NCBI GenBank assembly: GCA_022495995.1
Contig: JAFEMH010001351.1
Span: 62,001 to 126,000 of the forward strand
Reading direction: 5' to 3'
Length of the DNA stretch: 64,000 bases
Source: Adenophora triphylla var. japonica
Lineage: Eukaryota > Streptophyta > Magnoliopsida > Asterales > Campanulaceae
The notes beneath the pieces were generated by a model. It searched no databases. It saw only the letters and a program-made list of their open reading frames with translations, and was not told the DNA's origin. A program made the position numbers and the translations under genes. The stretch's first letter is position 1; each line of letters opens with the position of its first letter. Positions 31,764 through 41,506 of this stretch are shown here, one piece after another.

Positions 31764-33483
31764 TGTGATGAATGTGCCCCGCCGCGATTTTTCTTTTGAA
31801 AATCATTTAAAAAAAATGGGAGTCGCCACGCCATTTTTATTTCAAGGGCCAAAACTTTGAAAAATGCCCGAGATTAGAGATTTGGGTTCGTAGGTCACGT
31901 TACACTCCGGGAAGAACAATAGGGTTCACCCGGAATGCCTCGTAAAACGAGTCTTCCTAATTTGAAACCATTTGTGTGTGTGTGTGTGTGTGTTTCTTTT
32001 TTAGTTAAAATAAGTGCAAACTGAGAGAACTAAAAATTGAGAACTCTTTATAATACATTAAAAAAGTCCCATGATTTTTGGTATGATTTTAGGGTTGAGT
32101 TTTGGTACTCAAAAGACTCCTTGAAGTTGAAAGTCAATTCTGCCAGAATGAAAAAGACAATGGACACTTGATTTTAAAATGGATTTAAGGATTTTAAAAC
32201 TTCAGAATATGAGGAAAGTCAGAGAATGAAAGTTGTTCAAAACATCTTAAATAAGGTGACTACAAAATATTTTTATGATTGGAGATGATTTGAGGGACCA
32301 AAACCTTCTGGAAATCACAGATGTGAAATCTGGATTTCCAGAGACTGCTAAACTGACTTTTGGAAAATAATTTGAAAAAGGGAGTTATACTCACGAAAAA
32401 AATAAAGTAAAAATATGTCTGGAATCCTATGGATGTTGGCTACAAAAATTATTTTGTAGTAAACACCAAATTCCAAGTTTTTCTGTGTCCAAAAAATTAG
32501 ACAATGGACAGAGGTCTTAGAGAAAGGCTACTGGACAGCAACATTCTCAAGAAGGAAAATGTGATTTAAAGGGGATTTGCATCCATGCTTTGTCCCCATT
32601 TCCTTAGGCTTTGATTAGTGATCACTAAACTTGTTTAGTGGTGATCTACTATATCAAGCCATCCTTAGGGTACATTAGGACTTAAAGCACTTCATTTGCT
32701 TGGGATGGGGGAGATTTAACTTGAAATCAAGATTTTATGTATGAAAATTGATCTTTAGGTTAAGAAAATGTTTTCAAGAAAGTAAAAACAATTTGGAAGG
32801 AATGTTGATCCTTATAGAAGATCATCCATGGAGATGAACTTCCATGGTGATCCTCTTGGATCTAGGGGAAGGAATGGACAACAAACAAGTTACATCTTTG
32901 AAATGTGAGATGCATGCATGGATGAGGGAGGTTTAAGGTAAGGAGAAGGAGGGTTTACCAATGGTGATATCCTATCTTCTTTGTGTTTGTGTTTGAGACT
33001 TGAATTTAGTGAGTATTTGGTGAGTGAGATTTGGGAAAATGATTAAGAAAAAGGTGGCAATTCAAAGGAATTCCCACTGTTTTCTACAATATTTTCGCCA
33101 AGGTGCTGTGTGAGTGAATTGTTCTTCATGGTTTTTCTGAGACTGAGGGGCTCTATTTATAGGCCTCTGAAAAATTCAAAGTCATCCGCGCGGACATATA
33201 TGACAGCGGGCACTGTTCATTAAATGTTGCTGCACGCTTTGGACAAAGGGAATATATTTTCAAAATAAGCAACCAGTTGTTGTTTTACAGATTTCTATTT
33301 TCGAATTTTTCTCTTTTGTGAGATTCTTTCCCTTGTTTAACTCTAAATAGCAATCCCCAACTTACCCATGCTTTGTTAGAAAAGTTAGGTTTTGTTAGAA
33401 AAGTTAAGGTTTGGGTTAAGAATGTGAAGGCTTTCGTTAGTTTTCTAACGGAAATACTAACAACTCAAATTGGAGCACTTACA
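31764..33483 (-). repeat. Element B 3' LTR
   Basis: On the - strand it starts TGTAAGTGCTCC and ends CATTCATCACA. It contains a GT microsatellite near 31971-31993 and the primer-binding-site core in U5 (31820-31829). The promoter is at 33154-33194. No gene lies in it. Confidence 0.93.
33154..33194 (-). promoter_or_regulatory. Element B LTR promoter: TCCGCGCGGA and TATA box
   Basis: TCCGCGCGGA lies at 33185-33194. On the - strand it is followed about 22 bases later by CTATAAATAG (33153-33162). The 5' LTR has the same arrangement, with the motif at 51114-51123. One motif copy per LTR. Confidence 0.65.
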
Positions 33484-33956
33484 GTAGCCCCTCGGCGACG
33501 GCGCTTTCGAAGGAAGCGGGGTCGTCGATAAGAGTAAGGCTTCATATTTGACAAGGGGTGACCAAAGTGGTCAGATGGCTGGACCTGGTGATAGGCTACC
33601 TATGTATCCTTAAGAGGAATCAAGCCGGTCGTAGTTCGGGTCTTTGATGTTGACCCTGGAATGATTGTTTTAGGATGTCAACCTGATGAGCGAGTTCTGC
33701 AGTCGGTTGCTGAAAGAAACTCTGCTGGGGATAGGATATGACCATTTTGGTCTGATGGCTAGAGTTGTATATCCGCACTGCTGGGGAAAGAAATGACCAT
33801 TTTGGTCTGATGGCTAGAGTTGTATATCCGCTCTGCTGGGGAAAGAAATGACCATTATGGTCTGATGGCTGAACCTAATGGTAGGCTACCTACGTATCCT
33901 TAAGAGGAATCAAGCCGATCGTAGTTCGGGTCTTTGACCCTGGAGTGACTGTTTTA
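33484..33956 (-). other. Element B 3' region: polypurine-like junction and 3' modules
   Basis: 33484-33501 is the complement of the shared TCGCCGAGGGGCTAC junction. Two copies of the conserved 3' module lie at 33594-33637 and 33893-33937. Between them are near-identical units of about 60 bases with GACCATTTTGGTCTGATGGC and TCTGCTGGGGA. GACCATTTTGGTC is a small palindrome. No gene. Confidence 0.65.
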
Positions 33957-34420
33957 GGATGTCAACCTGGTAATGATGGCGTTTTAGGTGCCTCGGTCCT
34001 TGAAGATGGCATTTTAGGTGCCTCGAACCTTGAAGATGATGGCGTTTTAGGTGCCTCAAACCTTGATGATGGCGTTTTAGGTGCCTCAGACCTTGATGAT
34101 GGCGTTTTAGGTGCCTCGAACCTTTGGTGATGGCGTTTTAGGTGCCTCGAACCTTTGGTGATGATGGCATTTTAGGTGCCTCAAACCTTAAAGATGATGG
34201 CGTTTTAGGTGCCTCGAACCTTGATGATGATGGCGTTTTAGGTGCCTCGAACCTTGATGATGGCGTTTTAGGTGCCTCGGACCTTGATGATGGCGTTTTG
34301 GGTGCCTCGAACCTTTGGTGATGGCGTTTTAGGTCCCTCGGACCTTGATGATGATGGCGTTTTAGGTGTCTCAGACCTTTGGTGATGGCATTTTAGGTGC
34401 CTCAGCCCTTAAAGATTTGG
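33957..34420. repeat. 3'-UTR minisatellite of element B
   Basis: About 15 units of GATGGCGTTTTAGGTGCCTC then (A/G)GACCTT, with spacing of 24-33 bases. Short frames across it are repeat by-products. It occupies the position of the element A array at 19718 but is unrelated in sequence. Confidence 0.85.
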
Positions 34421-34824
34421 GATTGATGGTCCTTTGGTGGACTTCATTTGAAGGGGCCGGTCTTACGTTTGCTGCCGGGAAAGGGGATGACCGTTTTGGT
34501 CGAGTGGCTGGACCTATGGTAGGCTACCTACGTATCCTTAAGAGGAATCAAGCCAATCGTAGTTCGAAAACTGCTGGGAACGGGATTCCGTTAGCTTTCG
34601 TTGGAGAAATCGGACTTACGTTTTACTGCCGTTGATGATAATGAGGAAAGAAACGGGATTCCGTTATCTTTCGCTGGAGAAATCGGACTTACGTTTTACT
34701 GCCGTTAAGTTCTTTTGGAAGGGGACTAACCTAGGTAGACTTTGGTTATCCTCCGTTAAGTTTAGGACTAAACTGCAGAGTCCTGGAATTTTAAAGGGCA
34801 AAATAGTCTTTTTGGCCCTTCATT
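34421..34824. other. Spacer with third 3' module and short duplication (element B)
   Basis: It contains a third copy of the 3' module (34521-34565). It also has two copies of a segment with ACGGGATTCCGTTA(G/T)CTTTCG then TGGAGAAATCGGACTTACG (about 34578-34632 and 34652-34706). No gene. Confidence 0.55.
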
Positions 34825-34842
34825 CCTGTCCGCGCGGACAGG
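34825..34842 (+). promoter_or_regulatory. Perfect 18-bp palindrome before antisense gene 1 (element B)
   Basis: CCTGTCCGCGCGGACAGG is a perfect palindrome with the TCCGCGCGGA core of the element B LTR. It lies about 155 bases before the ATG at 34999. A GA microsatellite (34917-34938) lies in between. Confidence 0.65.
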
Positions 34843-34998
34843 AACGTAACCCAGACTGGTTTTTTAAAAGGGCGCCGCCCTTCTTCTTCCTCTTCACAGT
34901 TTGTTCTGCAATTTACGAGAGAGAGAGAGAGAGAGAGATTCCGCCATTTTTGCCCAAAAAGCTTCGAAATCCTTTCGTTTTCTTTGATTTTTCGATCA

Positions 34999-37808
34999 AT
35001 GGAACACGGGGAAGTTGCTATTCAAGGCCAAGGACGCGGCCCGATCGCGAAGAGGCGATTAGAGCTTGTGAGGATGAGGAGGCATTACTCACTTTCGCAA
35101 TCGATTGCGGAGGAGCCATATCCCGATGCGTGGCAACATTGGTCCTCTGATCCGAGTCTTCGCACGGTATACTTCGAATTTCTTCATTTCCTTTGTCGAT
35201 TTTCATTTGAAATTGATTTTTTGTGATTTTTTTTTTTTTTTTGAATCCGAAAATTGTGCCTCTTTTGGCCTCGAAATTGGACTTTGATGATTTGCATGTT
35301 GTAATGAGTATATGAATAATCAAAATATGCATTTTGTTTGAGAAAAGTATGGGCGATTTGCCATTTTTTTTTTTGAAATATGAGATGACGAAAATTTGCC
35401 CGAATCCGGGACGGACTTCTTTTTTTGTTGCATGTAGGATTTTTGCAATGAGATATGTTTTTATGAATGATATGAATGTATGCATGCATGTTTTATGATT
35501 TTTTGTGAAAAATGGGACGGATTTTTGCTTCCGTTGATTGAATGTATGAATGTGGAAAATTGTTTCTGTATGCTATTTCATGAAAAATGGGACGGAGTTT
35601 AGCTTCCGTTGACTCAATGTTATTGACATGTCTCTTTATGCATGAATGGATGATGAATGGTGATTGCTCAAAAATCTTTTCTTTTGTGCGAGAGAAATGG
35701 GGCTGAGTCCACTATATGCCGTTATGCTGCCGAATTTTTTCAAAACTTTATGTCTATGATGCATGTGTATGCTTTTAAATGCAAATGCAATTTTTCTCTT
35801 TTTTTTTTTTGACATTTTTGTTTTTCTTTCAATTGCAGGGTGGAGATCGTTTTGTGACGGAGCAGCTGAATAAGCTGAAGACTCGGGGATCAGTGGAGGC
35901 TGTGATCGGCCTGTGGGATCGGCTTCCAGTCTTGGGCAGAGGAGATTTGATGAGTTCGTGACAGATCGTCATTGAGACCGGGTTGTATGAGTTCATCGAG
36001 TGTCTGAGGGGGTTGCTCAAGTTCCCCAAGAGTAAAGGCCTAATTTTTGCTTTCGCACAGCATTGGTGGGACGTGACCCACACATTCCATTTCTTCTGGG
36101 GCGAGGCTACGGTCACACCTTCCGATTATGCTGCGATCACGGGCCTGTCCTTTAAAGGACGGAGCATTGAGTGGAGAGATGGTTACAGTGACCGGGAGCT
36201 GCACGATCTTCTAGGATTTACCCCCATTCCCAAAAAGGGGATGGGGATAGAGTATGCTGTGGTCCACGGGAAGATCGTGGAGAGCATTGAGAGTTATGAG
36301 GCTGGGGACGAGAGAGTGGTTGCGGTGCAGATTGCTAGGGCTTTTCTGTGGTTCGCTTTTTCGAGCACACTTTTTGGACACGCCCAGGGGACGGCGGTAT
36401 TTGCCTGCTACGTACGTTGGTGACGTGGAGATGGCTGGAGAGGTATCTTGGGGGAGGCCGGGTGGCGAGCTATACTTTGCTCTAGCAGTGCAGGCCGGAA
36501 GGTCTGTGAGTTCCTCACATGTTTTGAGTTCCCTCTGGAGGTATAAGCTTTTGCTTTTTCTCTTTTCTTTAAGCACGCATTGTTTCTTTCCGCACTTAAT
36601 TGATGTGATCTTTACCTTTCGCAGGTATGGGCTCTGGAGTTCTTTCATGTCACGATGTGGCGGCAGCCGGCGGAGCACATCGGGGCATATCCGGCTATGC
36701 TCTCCTGGACCAAGCATGCTCGGGATAAGATAGGTTCCAGGGGACGCACGACCCTCAAGTACAAGGATTGCCTGCCTTTGATGAGATCTGAGACAAATGA
36801 GGGGATGAGGTTCTACCCCTGGGGCCGCTTCGAGGTGGAGCAGCTGAAGGGTGCGGAGAGGTGGACTGTTGAGCGGAGGATTTTGAGGGGTTTGACCTGT
36901 GATGCATATTACTTGGGGGAGAGAGTGACGCGCCAACATGGCGAGGGTGCGCCTCTGATGGCATCGGTGGAGCCTCCTGCTGACATGATACATCCGACTG
37001 AGAGTTCGGAGACCTGGGGTGATTATCGAGGTGGCCAGCACTTCTCGAGGTTTGTGACGGGGGAGGATTATTCGCGGTTTATCTTGAGGAGGCTGAGGAT
37101 GCCTCAGGTGCTTGAGAGAGAGGGGGAGGAGGTTGTGCGGTACCCTCGATCGGACTTTTCATATGTCCAGGATGGGATTAGATTGAGAGTGCAGATCCCT
37201 ATCCCTGAGCGGGTCCCACGAGCTTTTCGACCTCGTCCGGATATGAAGGTACGGCTTTTTACTGCTTCTGTCTCTTCTTCTTTTCTTTTGCATCAAATCA
37301 TTTCTGACGCTTTTGTTTCCGTGCAGTTCCCGGCTGTGGTGGTGGAGAAGCTGACGAAGCAGGTGATTGGGGCCAAGAGGTTCCTTAGGAGGATGGTTAC
37401 CTGTGGGGGTGCTCGGGCGAGCGAGACGGCACTGGCGCGCCGTAGAGCGGGAGACTTCCCCTATTCCTTTCGAGCATTCTACCGAGACTCCTCTTTCTCC
37501 TCTCATAGATCCCAGCATGGAGCTGCCTCCGGACCACGTCATTCTCGGGGATTTGCATGGACAGGGACATGTTTGGTGCCACAGTGGATCATCTTCGCAT
37601 GACCAGGGATCTGATGCGTTCACGTTCGGATATGATTTCTTTGCGGATCTCGGCTTGCCTTATCGTGGCGTGCCGGTTGATCCCGGGCGAGCCTCTCTGC
37701 AGAGACGAGGATGACGATCCCGAGCCCGAGATGTTCATGACTGCGAGGAGGCGGGCTCGAGTCGCAAGAGGGACCGGGGAAAGCGCCGGCCACCGAGGAT
37801 TTGATTGA
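34999..37808 (+). pseudogene. Antisense gene 1 of element B: plant mobile domain protein
   Basis: Exon 1 is 34999-35166 (56 codons, basic, MEHGEVAIQGQGRG). The intron 35167-35838 is GT-AG with a T-rich 3' end. Exon 2 begins GGDRFVTEQLNKLKTRGSVE, has TGA at 35959, then carries the plant mobile domain core HWWDVTHTFHFFWGEATVTP and SDYAAITGLSF. A frame change occurs near 36400. A second intron, 36541-36624, leads to VWALEFFHVTMW and the exon ending at 37248. A third intron, 37249-37326, leads to a frame-shifted C-terminal exon ending at 37808. Domain order and intron positions match the element A copy, so the gene was acquired before A and B diverged. It converges on the minus-strand pol genes. 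Confidence 0.78.
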
Positions 37809-38061
37809 TGATTTTTGGTTGATTCTGGGACTGTACTTATTTTGACAGATACAGTTTTATTTTTCATGCACACTTTTTTTTTGTTTTTGGAATGTAATGA
37901 TCTAGGATTACTGTTACCTACTTTTTTTTATTATGCATGTGTATGTTGCATGAGCCCGGTTTTTTGGCAAGGGTGTGAATGTATGGTATATGAACTGTTT
38001 TGGACAGGTTTTGTGCGGAGTTTTGAGCTGTGAAAAAGAATTTTGCTGGGGATCAATAGGA
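37809..38061 (+). other. Spacer between antisense genes of element B
   Basis: This T-rich stretch follows the antisense gene 1 stop and contains ATGTAATGATC-like words suited to a 3' end. No gene is seen. Confidence 0.4.
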
Positions 38062-38164
38062 TCCGCGCGGATTGGACTCGGAGGCATTCCTGTCCGCGCG
38101 GATTGGACTGGCTCCTGACAGGTTTCATTTATTTCGGTTGTTGGATCTGGTTTAGACCATAAAT
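38062..38164 (+). promoter_or_regulatory. Two TCCGCGCGGA motifs before antisense gene 2 (element B)
   Basis: TCCGCGCGGA occurs at 38062-38071 and 38093-38102, each followed by TTGGACT. A TATA-like CCATAAATG lies near 38158. The ATG at 38231 is about 130 bases after the second motif. Same motif as the LTR and antisense gene 1. Confidence 0.65.
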
Positions 38165-38230
38165 GTCGTTGAAACTCCATCTTCTCCAGTTCAAACTTAC
38201 TGGAATTTCGGGGAAGAAGAAAGAAAAACC

Positions 38231-39583
38231 ATGGAAATGACCAAAAATTCTCCAAAATTGTCCAAAGAAATCCAAATGTCATTTTTCAACAAATTCAAGG
38301 ATTGGTCCCGGGAGATTATGCACGAGAGGAGGTCGTTTTTTGAAGAAAGGTACAAGATAAAATGCTTGTGGTCTCTCAAAGAATTGGTTCCGGACTATGA
38401 GCTTTTGAGGGCCTCCGCTTCATTTTGGGATACAAGGAGGCACGTCTTTTGCTTTTCTTACAATGAAATGGTCCCGACTGTTGAAGAATTCCGGGCTTTG
38501 CTTGGTGGTCCCGAGGTGGAGGGGATTGCGATTCCTTTGCCCGGAGGAGCTTCTTTCGTTGACAAGTTGTGCAACCTTCTTCATCTTTCTCCGGAGGAAG
38601 CACAAGGTATGATCCGTGGTCCTGATCATTTTGACATTTCTGGTCTTCCTGATAGATTTAGGAGTTTAGGCTTGATTGATGATGCCTATTGGGATGCTTT
38701 TGCACTCTGCATGTTTGGTACCTTGTTTATGGTTTACTCTTTTGGGATTTGTCATCGGGCTTTGCTGGATGTGGTTGTACACTGTCGTTTGGGCCGGGAT
38801 GTTGTGCCCTTGATCCTGGGAGAGACCCTTCATGCTCTTGACAGGTTGGCTACCGGGAGGCGGTATATGCACGGGGTAGCCCGTTTCTTTTGACTATGTG
38901 GCTGATGGAGCGCCTGGGGGTCCTCCGCGAAACTTCTGATGCGGTCAAACCTTGGACTTTTGCCAGGAGAGGGGTTACTGTGGATCTTGATGATCAGGGC
39001 TCATGGGAGTATTGGATGGCTTGTCGCCAGACTACGGATATCAGATGGTTGGTACCTCATTGGCGGGTAGAGACTCGGAGAGTGCTTCAGGATGGTTCTC
39101 ATGTGATTATGCTTCCGGGGCTTTCTCAGTCCAGTTTTATATTCCGGCTACGGTTCGGCGGCGGTTTGGCTTGGAAGCGAGACTCCTTTGGAGGGTTTTG
39201 AGGACATAGCCACCGGGGTGGTGGCTTACGCTTCGATGGATGATCCTTCAGTGTTCCCATTTCTTTCCCGAGCATGGAGGTATGACGTCTTTCCTCCTAG
39301 GGTTATCCTCAGGCGTCCGGGGCATGTGTTTCTGACCACTTGGTACTTGGATTGGTACGAGAGGCATTTGGGGGAGACTCAGGTGGCTATTTTGAGACGG
39401 CGTGAGGCCATTGTTGGTGCGGAAGATATGACAGTTTCTGAGAGGAGGAGGGCTGAGGCGAGGGCCAACCCTCATGATAGGAGCGGAGATGCCGTGACTG
39501 ACTACGAGTCTTATGTCAAGAGACGGGAGGGGCGGATTCCTATGTTACCGGCTCGATTGCGGGGAGATGAGAGACGAGGCTAG
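38231..39583 (+). pseudogene. Antisense gene 2 of element B: DUF7745-like protein
   Basis: It opens MEMTKNSPKLSKEIQMSFFN, then YKIKCLWSLKELVPDYELL, ASFWDTRRHVFCFSYNEMVP and a central region, then VVPLILGETLHALDRLATG. A frameshift near 38876 moves to TMWLMERLGVLRE. A second lies near 39120-39190. It then continues as VFLTTWYLDWYERHLGE and ends in a charged tail with a stop at 39581-39583. Corresponding blocks in the element A copy (23112-24529) are in the same order. No intron is needed. Function is unknown. Confidence 0.7.
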
Positions 39584-40274
39584 GGCTACTAAGGCCACGA
39601 CGGACGCCGGTTTGATAGATCCTGTCTCTACACCGTAGCTTGGTAGGAGGAAGGCGACATTTTTCCCGTGCGGCAAAAGAGAAGACCCGAAGAGGAGGAA
39701 AGAAGAGGGGAGAAGCCGGTACAAGTGGCTTGGAGTGACCTTGAGGTTTCCGAGTATCCCTTTCTTGTCGTAACAGACACATTAGTTATTATGTATCTTA
39801 GTTTCTTTTAGCAGGTTGTAAGTCGTAGGAGTGAACCGAGCTTAGACTCATCAAAAAGTTTTTAACTGTAATGAATATGTGAATTGCTTCAGAGTTTTTC
39901 GAAATGCCTTCATGGCTTGAACAAAGTATGACTTTTATTTGTGTTTTAGACCGAACCGTTTCCGGCTGCCTACGTTCCCTTGGACTAAAGGGCTCAGGTC
40001 TCCGTAGTTCGACCCGGTTAATTTGTTTTTGTATTTTTTTTTTCTTGTTGTTTTTTTTATTTTGGTGCAACCCTGTTTTTACCTAGGACGCCTTTTTGGG
40101 TTTTCAACCTAGTTGGGTATTACTCTTTTAGCACTTTTTTTTGTTTTTTTTTTTTTTTTTTGTGTTTTTTTTGTGCAACCCTGTTTTTTACCTAGGCCGC
40201 CCTTTTCGGGTTTTCAACCTAGTTGGGTATTACTCTTTTAGCACTCTTTTTTTTGTTTTTTTTGACTCAGTGTT
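39584..40274. other. Convergent intergenic region with duplicated CTAG hairpin (element B)
   Basis: The remains of the antisense gene 2 tail may extend to about 39775. The 3' module is at 39964-40010. CCTAGGACGCC then TTTTTGGGTTTTCAACCTAG lies at 40082-40112, with a second copy at 40191-40222, both followed by TTGGGTATTACTCTTTTAGC. Long T tracts lie between. The region separates convergent genes, as in element A. Confidence 0.6.
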
Positions 40275-41506
40275 TTATGCGTAGTATCTGCGCAACTTAT
40301 CGCCATTCACTGGGTGTACAAAAGGATTTCCGTCGAGGTCTGCAAGTTGCATGGCCCCTCCGGAGAAGATCTTCTGAACAACATATGGCCCGACCCAGAC
40401 AGGCTCCCATTTGCCAAGCGGGTTGATGCGAGCGGGGTCTTCTCTTTCAAAATGAGGTCACCTTCCCCGATCTCCCGATGTTTTACTTTCTTATCGAAGG
40501 CTCGCCATCCTTCCTTGGTAAGCTCGGATATGTTCCATGGCTCTCAATCGGCGTTCATCTAGCGGGGCCAATTCATCATGGCGACTACTGGAGCCATTCG
40601 ACCTCGTTGATCCGACTTTCCAACGGTGCCGGAGTGAGGGGATTTCTAGCTCGATTGGGAGTACGGCTTCCATTCCGTAGGTAAGAGCAAACGGTGTTTC
40701 CCGGTCGCCGTCCTGACGGATGTTCTGTATCCCCAGAGAGCAAGGTGAAGCTTGTCAGGCCAATCTGTGCCTCCGACAGCCATTTTCCGAATGATGTTTT
40801 CCAAAGTCATGTTTGCTGCTTCAACGGCTCCGTTAGTTTGGGGCCTATAGGGAGATGACTTGTGACGGGTTATTCTGAATTCCACTAGCAGCCTGTCGCA
40901 TTTCCCTTCAAAGTGGGATCCATTATCTAAGAGGATTTCGGCCGGCAACCCGTATCTGCATATGATGTTCTCTTTGATGAAGAGGGCTACTTTCTTTGAA
41001 TTGAGGACTTTGTAGGACTTAGCTTCAACCCATTTGGTGAAATAGTCCACTACTACCAGGACGAACTCGTGGCCGTTGCTGCCCGATGGTGTGATTTTAC
41101 CTATGACATCAATTCCCCAAGTGACGAAAGGCCAAGGGGTTGTCATGCAGTAGAGCTCGTGTGGAGGCAAATGGTTGAGGTTCGAGTACCGCTGGCATTT
41201 GTCGCGGCTTGACGGGTGGATGCGGTCGGTTTCCGAGATCGGTCCCATTCTCAATATGATTTGCATTAGAGCCTGAGCATTCATGTGAGGGCCGCAGGTA
41301 CCACCATGTATTTCTTTCATAAGTTCCTTAGCCTCTTGTTTGCCAATACATCGTAGGAGGGGGCCTTGGTAACGCTTTTTGTACAACATGTTTCCCAAAA
41401 GAACATAGTGGGAGGCGTGTCGCTTCAGGGCCGAGAGGCTTTTTGCCTTGATTCCTTCTTTGTATTCCCCATCTTCATTTTTGAAAGAGGCTTCACCGTT
41501 CTTCAA
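40275..41506 (-). pseudogene. pol: Element B integrase
   Basis: The zinc region keeps IHGGTCGPHMNAQAL, but the second cysteine pair is damaged (RDKCQRYSNLNH, where A has KCPKCQ). The core has WGIDVIGKITPSGSNG, FTKWVEAKSY, LLDNGSHFEG and NGAVEAANMTLE. A frameshift near 40670-40700 moves the C terminus to MEAVLPIELEIPSL and on to the stop at 40275-40277 after DKLRRYYA. A frame change also separates it from the upstream tether near 41510. Confidence 0.88.

Noticed and set aside
36211..37041. Minus-strand frame of 276 codons opposite the element B PMD gene
   Set aside because: Shadow of the PMD exons; composition is rich in Pro/Arg/His with no domain.
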